Source: an uncultured Treponema sp.
GTDB taxonomy: Bacteria; Spirochaetota; Spirochaetia; Treponematales; Treponemataceae
NCBI GenBank assembly: GCA_937885475.1
Contig: CAKZZR010000072.1
Coordinates: 1-10,320, forward strand
DNA: 10,320 bases
Direction of reading: 5' to 3'
In this document: positions 6,769-10,320 of the stretch, piece after piece
Numbering within the stretch: position 1 is the first letter of the stretch
How the letters are laid out: every line of letters starts with the position of its first letter
The notes under the pieces: model-generated
What the model was told of the DNA's origin: nothing
What the model saw: the letters and a program-made list of their open reading frames with translations, nothing else
Databases searched by the model: none
Made by a program: the position numbers and the translations under genes

Positions 6769-6806
6769 ATTATATTACACTATCGAAGTAAACACAAGTC
6801 AATTCA
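6769..6806 (-). promoter_or_regulatory. Overlapping sigma-70 and sigma-28-like promoters for second flagellin
   Basis: The best sigma-70 match is TTGACT (6802-6797), 17 nt, TGTAAT (6779-6774). A second register gives TTGTGT (6797-6792), 17 nt, and a perfect TATAAT (6774-6769). A weaker sigma-28-like match is TGAA (6806-6803), 15 nt, TTCGATAG (6787-6780), against TAAA-N15-GCCGATAA. Transcription would begin near 6762-6768, leaving a leader of about 300 nt before ATG 6468. Confidence 0.55.
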
Positions 6807-6847
6807 GGGCATGGAAGGAGAAGTTATTCTGAGCTTCGTTCCTGCCC
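6807..6847 (-). other. Imperfect hairpin after first flagellin
   Basis: GGGCA (6847-6843) pairs with TGCCC (6811-6807), GGAA (6842-6839) with TTCC (6816-6813), and GAAG (6837-6834) with CTTC (6823-6820), with a 10-base loop. It starts 7 nt after the flagellin stop. No U-tract follows, so it may protect the 3' end rather than terminate. Confidence 0.4.
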
Positions 6848-6854
6848 GGCATAC

Positions 6855-7715
6855 TTATCGAAGAAGGCTGAGCACATTCTGACTCTGGCTGTTAGCCTGA
6901 GCCAGCATAGCTGTTCCTGCCTGCTGAAGTACGGAATTCTTTGTGAATTCTACCATCTGACGAGCCATATCTGTATCACGGATGCGTGATTCAGATGCCT
7001 GAAGATTTTCTGCAGAGATGTCAAGACCTTTTACTGCCATTTCCATACGGTTCTGGTAAGCACCAAGGTCTGCGCGCTGCTTGTTAATCTTCTTGAGTCC
7101 TTCGTCGATGACTCCGATTGCACGGTTGGCATCTTCCGGTGAGCCAAGGCTGAGTTTTGTTTCCGTACCGATTTCACGGATACCGAGTGCAGTCGCAGAC
7201 ATGGTTCCGATGAAAACCTGCATACGCTGATCCATGTTGGCACCGATGTGGAACCACATTGAACCTGTAACAACGTTTTCGCCTGAAGGCTGAGCAAAGC
7301 GGCCTGTCAACATGTTCATACCGTTGAACTGAGCGCTACTTGCGATGCGGTCAACTTCAGAAACGAGGGCAGAGATTTCTACCTGAATCTGCATGCGGTC
7401 TTCATCGCTGTAGATACCGTTAGATGACTGAACTGCCAGCTCGCGGATACGCTGCATGATATCTGTCGTCTCGTTCAAATAACCTTCTGTTGTCTGAATG
7501 AAGCTGATACCGTTTGAAGCGTTCTGTGAAGCCTGATTCAAGCCCCGGATTTGTGAGCGCATCTTTTCAGATACGGCAAGTCCAGAAGCGTCATCTCCAG
7601 CACGGTTGATTCTTTCGCCGGAAGAAAGTTTTTCCATATCCTTTGAAAGACCGAGTCCTGTGACTCCCAATTGACGATTGGCATACAATGCCGACATGTT
7701 GTGGTTGATAACCAT
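6855..7715 (-). CDS. flaB1: FlaB-type periplasmic core flagellin (first copy, FlaB1 position)
   Basis: This 286-residue core flagellin of the periplasmic flagellum has D0/D1 domains only. The N-terminus MVINHNMSALYANRQLG, the block from SSGERINRAGDDASGLAVSE (31-50) through RSQIRGLNQA, and RELAVQSSNGIYSDEDRMQI (91-110) match the second flagellin almost exactly. The centre (about 141-200, including NVVTGSMWFHIGANMDQ) is its own. The C-terminus has ESRIRDTDMARQMVEF and an AQANSQSQNVLSLL end. ATG 7715 follows AAGGAGG with an 8-nt spacer. Two features upstream suggest tight control: a sigma-28-like promoter and a structured leader with GGA motifs. The downstream gene is a paralogue, so this pair arose by duplication. 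The FlaB1 name is by recalled synteny. Confidence 0.96.
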   Translation of the reverse strand: MVINHNMSALYANRQLGVTGLGLSKDMEKLSSGERINRAGDDASGLAVSEKMRSQIRGLNQASQNASNGISFIQTTEGYLNETTDIMQRIRELAVQSSNGIYSDEDRMQIQVEISALVSEVDRIASSAQFNGMNMLTGRFAQPSGENVVTGSMWFHIGANMDQRMQVFIGTMSATALGIREIGTETKLSLGSPEDANRAIGVIDEGLKKINKQRADLGAYQNRMEMAVKGLDISAENLQASESRIRDTDMARQMVEFTKNSVLQQAGTAMLAQANSQSQNVLSLLR

Positions 7716-7721
7716 AGTTTG

Positions 7722-7734
7722 TTCCTCCTTGGAA
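7722..7734 (-). promoter_or_regulatory. flaB1 ribosome site inside a small hairpin; second GGA motif
   Basis: Sense TTCC (7734-7731) can pair with GGAA (7725-7722), placing AAGGA in the loop, so part of the Shine-Dalgarno is exposed as CAAGGAGG. The stem is only 4 bp. This layout matches the second of two CsrA sites in known flagellin leaders. Confidence 0.55.
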
Positions 7735-7740
7735 TCTGTA

Positions 7741-7762
7741 CAGGCAACATCCTTGCTGCCTG
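7741..7762 (-). promoter_or_regulatory. Putative CsrA-binding hairpin in flaB1 leader
   Basis: Sense arms at 7762-7755 (CAGGCAGC) and 7748-7741 (GTTGCCTG) form an 8-bp stem with one G-U pair. The hexaloop is AAGGAT. The stretch CAAGGATGT matches the last nine positions of the CsrA consensus RUACARGGAUGU. The loop GGA is 24 nt upstream of the GGA in the Shine-Dalgarno, a spacing that allows one CsrA dimer to bridge both. Confidence 0.6.
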
Positions 7763-7872
7763 GTTTGCAAACATGTGCAAATGTTTACAAGGCTACATCT
7801 ACACATATTTGCACTGAAATATCTGACCCGGGTTTCTAGGAAATCCCTGCGACCATAACATTTCTACTTGAA

Positions 7873-7900
7873 TTTTCGGAGGAATATGATGAGAACTTTA
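7873..7900 (-). promoter_or_regulatory. Sigma-28 (FliA)-like promoter for flaB1
   Basis: Sense TAAAGTTC (7900-7893) matches 7 of 8 bases of TAAAGTTT. TCCGAAAA (7880-7873) matches 6 of 8 bases of GCCGATAA. The gap is 12 nt, one more than the enteric optimum. Start of transcription would be near 7866. The -35 element begins only 8 nt after the rdgB stop. Class-3 flagellin genes are the expected FliA targets. Confidence 0.6.
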
Positions 7901-7908
7901 GCTTTTTT

Positions 7909-8595
7909 TTAGTTTTTTTGCAAATTTTCGGAATTCAGTTCCTCGATGCCGTTTATAATCCGCACGAGTGCGCGTGTTGCCTTTCCCCGGTGGGAGATTG
8001 CATTTTTTTGCTCAGCGGAAAGCTCTGCGGCGGTTTTGCCGAACTGCGGAAGCAGGAAGAGCGGGTCGTAGCCGAAGCCTCCGGTTCCTGCTGCATCCTC
8101 AATCCGTTCTACTAAAGCGCCTTCCATGGTGTCCTGCGACACGTAGATTCTGTCATTGCCAAGATACAGTACCATCGCGCACGTGTAGTGAGCGGAGCGC
8201 GGTCCGTTCCTGAACTGGCTGGAATCCACGTTGCCCTGAGCAAGGCGGTCGTTCAGCTGTTGTATGAGAAGGCGGTTCTGTTCTTCCTGCGGTGTTTTTT
8301 TGCCATCGCTCCGTCCCTGCGGCGCGTCAGGACCTGCATAGCGGGCAGAATAGATGCCGGGAATGCCTCCGAGCGCGTCAACACAGATTCCTGAGTCGTC
8401 GGCAATGACCGGGCAGTGTACTATGTCATACAGTGTCCGGGCTTTGATGATGCTGTTTTCATAGAACGTCGTTCCGTTTTCAACAGGATTGAAGTCTATT
8501 CCCTCATCATCCGGCGTTACGATGGTATGTCCGCTCAAAATCTGGGACATTTCTCTTTTTTTATTTTTATTTCCAGTTGCAAGATAAATTTTCAT
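7909..8595 (-). CDS. rdgB: RdgB/HAM1, dITP/XTP pyrophosphatase
   Basis: This enzyme hydrolyses non-canonical purine triphosphates (XTP, dITP, ITP) to monophosphates plus pyrophosphate, cleaning the nucleotide pool. The 228-residue protein shows ATGNKNKKRE (6-15), VENGTTFYENSIIKA (38-52), ADDSG (65-69) with YSARYAG (82-88), GGFGYDPLF (172-180) and SHRGKATR (201-208), all family hallmarks of substrate and Mg binding. It is about 30 residues longer than E. coli RdgB. Most of the excess is a hydrophilic insert around 92-133. The start chosen is ATG 8595, because MKIYLATGNK is the usual start. The GTG at 8631 would add a hydrophobic MDGFSIFLYYFF unlike the family. No Shine-Dalgarno precedes 8595, and a TATACT box ends 8 nt before it, so a leaderless message is possible. 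The next gene downstream is flaB1, with its own promoter. Confidence 0.95.
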   Translation of the reverse strand: MKIYLATGNKNKKREMSQILSGHTIVTPDDEGIDFNPVENGTTFYENSIIKARTLYDIVHCPVIADDSGICVDALGGIPGIYSARYAGPDAPQGRSDGKKTPQEEQNRLLIQQLNDRLAQGNVDSSQFRNGPRSAHYTCAMVLYLGNDRIYVSQDTMEGALVERIEDAAGTGGFGYDPLFLLPQFGKTAAELSAEQKNAISHRGKATRALVRIINGIEELNSENLQKN

Positions 8596-8603
8596 GAAAA
8601 AAT

Positions 8604-8632
8604 AGTATAAAAAAATTGAGAATCCGTCCACA
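8604..8632 (-). promoter_or_regulatory. Possible rdgB promoter giving a leaderless transcript
   Basis: TATACT (8609-8604) is a good -10 element. The -35 at 17-nt spacing is poor (TGTGGA, 8632-8627). Only 8 nt separate the -10 from the ATG, so transcription would begin at or next to the start codon. Confidence 0.35.
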
Positions 8633-8637
8633 GGACA

Positions 8638-8667
8638 GCCTTGCGCTTACTTGCGTATGCGCAAGGC
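8638..8667. repeat. Inverted repeat with two mutually exclusive hairpins
   Basis: GCCTTGCGC (8638-8646) and GCGCAAGGC (8659-8667) are perfect 9-bp arms around a 12-nt loop. Within the same bases CTTGCG (8650-8655) and CGCAAG (8660-8665) form a tighter 6-bp, 4-nt-loop hairpin. Both cannot form at once. On the minus strand it follows the sigma-like gene by 12 nt and the T-run comes about 20 nt later. On the plus strand ATTTTT follows directly, which looks like a terminator but has no plus-strand gene before it. Confidence 0.55.
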
Positions 8668-8679
8668 ATTTTTGCAGCA

Positions 8680-9690
8680 TCATGGCTTTTTGCTTAGGAA
8701 TTCGTCCACGACCTCCTCTGCGTTCTGAAGGTAATAGCCCACCTGCCGCTCGCAGATTCCGAGTACTTTTGCGAGGCTTTTGTTGGACGGACAGATGGTA
8801 AGGCGCGGGCGGCGCAAATCCTGTGCTTTTAAAAGCCATGAGCGCCGGTGAATGGCATATAGTTTTTTAAGCTCGGCTTTTTTTGCGCTGTCGTTCGTGT
8901 TGCAAATCTGGACTTCCGTACTGCGTGCAAGATAAAAATCCCTGTCCAGCTTGGAAATTTCCCTGTCATGTTTGTCAGACTGCTCCTCAAGCGTTTTGTT
9001 CAGCGCCGCAACCGTCTTTTCAAGTTCATTTTGAGGAATCCTGCAGAATTCGCTTATTGAGGCGAGCATGTCATCCGTCAGAAATGAGCTGGATTTGAGC
9101 GCGAGAATTAGTGCCGTTTTTCTAAGGCGTTCCGAGGGCTTGTATTTTTTGAACCATGCCTTTATTGGCTCTTCGATTCCTTCTTTTTTTTGTTCAGGCT
9201 CGTATTCATCAGGCTTATGCTCTGAATTTCGCAGGGCGCTTGCAAGCGTCTTTGTGTCACGGTAGGGCGGGCGGTCGGTCTTTTGCAGCGCGTATGGCGT
9301 TATGTCCGACAAATGGAAGGAATATTCGTTCCTGTTGTATTTGTCGATGGTGGATTCGTAGTTCAGCCGTGAGAAGATGAGGCTTCCTGCTTCCTGGAGC
9401 TTCTTTTGGGAAAGTTTTGTGACATGGGTTTTTATGCTGTAGTGAACGAGACTGTAAAAATACGTCCTGAACTGACAGTTGCGCTTTTCAAAGCGGGAAA
9501 AAATATCCCGGTGCTTCTCAAATATGTGAAGAATGATTTCGCTTCTGAATTCGTCGCTGTATTTTGCAAGTCCGTAGCGCGCAGGAAACGCAATCATGTC
9601 CTCCATAATGAGGGTAAGGCCCTTTTCCGAGGTCATGCTGCCGTCGGAAACTCTTTCAAAAATTTCGTTTAAATCTCGTGGAACTTTCAT
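8680..9690 (-). CDS. Divergent sigma-70-like protein
   Basis: This 336-residue, basic, cytoplasmic protein has no signal peptide. Residues about 27-90 resemble sigma region 2: helix LTLIMEDMIAFPARYG, then DEFRSEIILHIFEKHRDIFSRF, then CQFRTYFYSLVHYSIKTHVT, where sigma factors have the core-binding and -10 contacts. The C-terminus (298-332: SNKSLAKVLGICERQVGYYL) looks like the helix-turn-helix of region 4. About 200 mostly charged, helical residues separate them, far more than the short linker of ECF sigmas. It could be a true alternative sigma, an anti- or pseudo-sigma, or another DNA-binding regulator. The start is ATG 9690 with AAAGGAG 11 nt upstream, and a sigma-54 promoter lies 36 nt upstream. 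The resemblance is by eye and homology is not proven. Confidence 0.72.
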   Translation of the reverse strand: MKVPRDLNEIFERVSDGSMTSEKGLTLIMEDMIAFPARYGLAKYSDEFRSEIILHIFEKHRDIFSRFEKRNCQFRTYFYSLVHYSIKTHVTKLSQKKLQEAGSLIFSRLNYESTIDKYNRNEYSFHLSDITPYALQKTDRPPYRDTKTLASALRNSEHKPDEYEPEQKKEGIEEPIKAWFKKYKPSERLRKTALILALKSSSFLTDDMLASISEFCRIPQNELEKTVAALNKTLEEQSDKHDREISKLDRDFYLARSTEVQICNTNDSAKKAELKKLYAIHRRSWLLKAQDLRRPRLTICPSNKSLAKVLGICERQVGYYLQNAEEVVDEFLSKKP

Positions 9691-9725
9691 TTTTTTTCAC
9701 ACTCCTTTTTGTATGTAAAATACAA

Positions 9726-9741
9726 TGCAATAAGTGTGCCA
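9726..9741 (-). promoter_or_regulatory. Sigma-54 (RpoN) -24/-12 promoter
   Basis: Sense TGGCACACTTATTGCA spans 9741-9726. GG (9740-9739) and GC (9728-9727) are exactly 10 nt apart, as sigma-54 requires, and both half sites match TGGCAC-N5-TTGC perfectly. The predicted start is near 9716, so the AAAGGAG ribosome site (9708-9702) and ATG 9690 follow within a 26-nt leader. I saw no second such site in the other intergenic regions. Confidence 0.8.
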
Positions 9742-9767
9742 AGTTTTAGTTTTGAGATAAAAGAAAA

Positions 9768-10320
9768 TTACATCACCTTTGCAAATTCCTTGACGATTGC
9801 CGGAATTAGCGTGTCAAGCTTTCCGTCCGTGCTCAGACCGGAGGCGTTCTTGTGTCCACCGCCGCCGAATTTTGCGGCTATTGCGCTTACGTCAACCTTG
9901 TCCCGGGAGCGCAGTCCGCCGGTGCAGGTTGATTCCGTGTCCTGCCGCAAAAAGACGACTGCCTCAACTCCCGCCACGCTTAGAAATGAGGAATACAGAG
10001 CGTCTGAATCCCTGCCTTCCTGCCCCCATCGGCGCGTGTCATCCAGCGTCTCGTAAGTAATGACGAGTTTTCCGTCAAGGTAGCGTTCCGCATGGTCAAG
10101 AAGAATGCCAAGCAGTTTGCGCGTGGAGTAGGGCTTTCCGCTGGTTATGTAATCGTAGGTTGTGCGCGGATTTGCGCCGGCACGCACAAGGCGGGCGATT
10201 GCTTCCATTGAATCCGCGTCATTTTCTGAAAGAAAGCGGAAGAATCCGGTGTTGAGATCAGACTCCACAACATTATCTACAAAGCGACGGAAGAAATGGA
10301 ACTCGCTATGAAAGGTATGC
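9768..10320 (-). CDS. DHH/DHHA1 phosphoesterase, NrnA-like (N-terminus beyond right edge)
   Basis: The NrnA family degrades nanoRNA oligonucleotides and/or dephosphorylates pAp in the cytoplasm. Only the last 183 residues are in the window. The frame is open to base 10320 and an in-frame GTG at 10268 is not the start. The C-terminal DHHA1 domain is clear: SRDKVDVSAIAAKFGGGGHK with NASG right after, the nucleotide-binding glycine loop. The segment DLNTGFFRF near the right edge corresponds to the last metal-site motif of the DHH domain, usually DTGxFRF, so Asn replaces the usual Asp, with another Asp two residues earlier. The DHH motif itself is outside the window. The sigma-54 promoter of the next gene begins 26 nt after its stop. 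Confidence 0.88.
   Translation of the reverse strand, partial: HTFHSEFHFFRRFVDNVVESDLNTGFFRFLSENDADSMEAIARLVRAGANPRTTYDYITSGKPYSTRKLLGILLDHAERYLDGKLVITYETLDDTRRWGQEGRDSDALYSSFLSVAGVEAVVFLRQDTESTCTGGLRSRDKVDVSAIAAKFGGGGHKNASGLSTDGKLDTLIPAIVKEFAKVM

Larger units (their letters stand above)
7722..7866 (-). ncRNA. Structured 5' leader of flaB1
   Basis: Between the predicted start near 7866 and the ATG, the sense strand can fold into a series of hairpins: 7847-7830 (GGG/CCC plus TTTC/GAAA), 7822-7805 (ATATTT/AAATAT, 6-base loop), 7790-7765 (10-bp stem with one U-G pair, loop TTGCAC), 7762-7741 (AAGGAT loop) and 7734-7722 around the ribosome site. The region has no credible ORF. This is a cis-acting leader and I do not match it to a known riboswitch. 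Confidence 0.55.

Noticed and set aside
7769..7790. Palindromic TTTGCA/TGCAAA repeats as a CRISPR or phage attachment site
   Set aside because: There is one hairpin only, no spacers, no integrase gene and no direct-repeat pair.
8596..8631. GTG start for rdgB at 8631
   Set aside because: It adds a hydrophobic 12-residue stretch absent from the family; MKIYLATGNK is the usual start.

Overview
The window is almost certainly chromosomal DNA from a mid-GC spirochaete of the genus Treponema. The evidence is two tandem periplasmic core flagellins of FlaB type (286 and 282 residues, without outer D2/D3 domains), followed by flaG, a long fliD, two spirochaete-type unknown proteins around a membrane-tethered PilZ protein, and the t6A genes tsaE and tsaB. 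From memory, this order matches the flaB1-flaB3-fliD-tsaE-tsaB neighbourhood of T. pallidum and T. denticola. Every supported gene is on the minus strand, so transcription runs from high to low coordinates. I see no tRNA, rRNA, CRISPR array, insertion sequence or phage gene.

Layout in the direction of transcription. From 10320 to 9768 lies the C-terminal part of a DHH/DHHA1 phosphoesterase (NrnA-like). A 77-nt gap carries a near-perfect sigma-54 promoter, then a 336-residue protein (9690-8680) that resembles a divergent sigma-70 factor. A hairpin region with two mutually exclusive folds precedes rdgB (8595-7909), the XTP/dITP pyrophosphatase. A sigma-28-like promoter sits just past the rdgB stop and opens a roughly 150-nt, highly structured leader in front of the first flagellin (7715-6855). 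The 386-nt space between the flagellins holds overlapping sigma-70- and sigma-28-like promoters, a possible 69-codon membrane peptide ORF and several inverted repeats. The second flagellin (6468-5620) ends at a GC-rich terminator-like hairpin just upstream of the flaG ribosome site. Then flaG (5505-5122), fliD (5100-3046), an unknown 196-residue protein (3034-2444), the PilZ protein (2447-1362), an 86-residue unknown (1297-1037), tsaE (1037-606) and the start of tsaB (583 to the left edge) follow with short gaps or overlaps.

How the parts may work together: the flagellins, FlaG and FliD build the periplasmic filament and its cap. The PilZ protein is a likely c-di-GMP sensor at the inner membrane. 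TsaE and TsaB belong to the housekeeping t6A tRNA-modification machinery and appear to be translated from the same message. The most interesting material is regulatory: (1) a sigma-54 promoter in front of a sigma-like protein; (2) a flagellin leader with two GGA motifs, one in a perfectly placed hexaloop and one in the Shine-Dalgarno, which resembles a CsrA control site; (3) an attenuator-like hairpin separating abundant flagellin from scarce cap protein. These are readings of sequence; nothing here has been tested.
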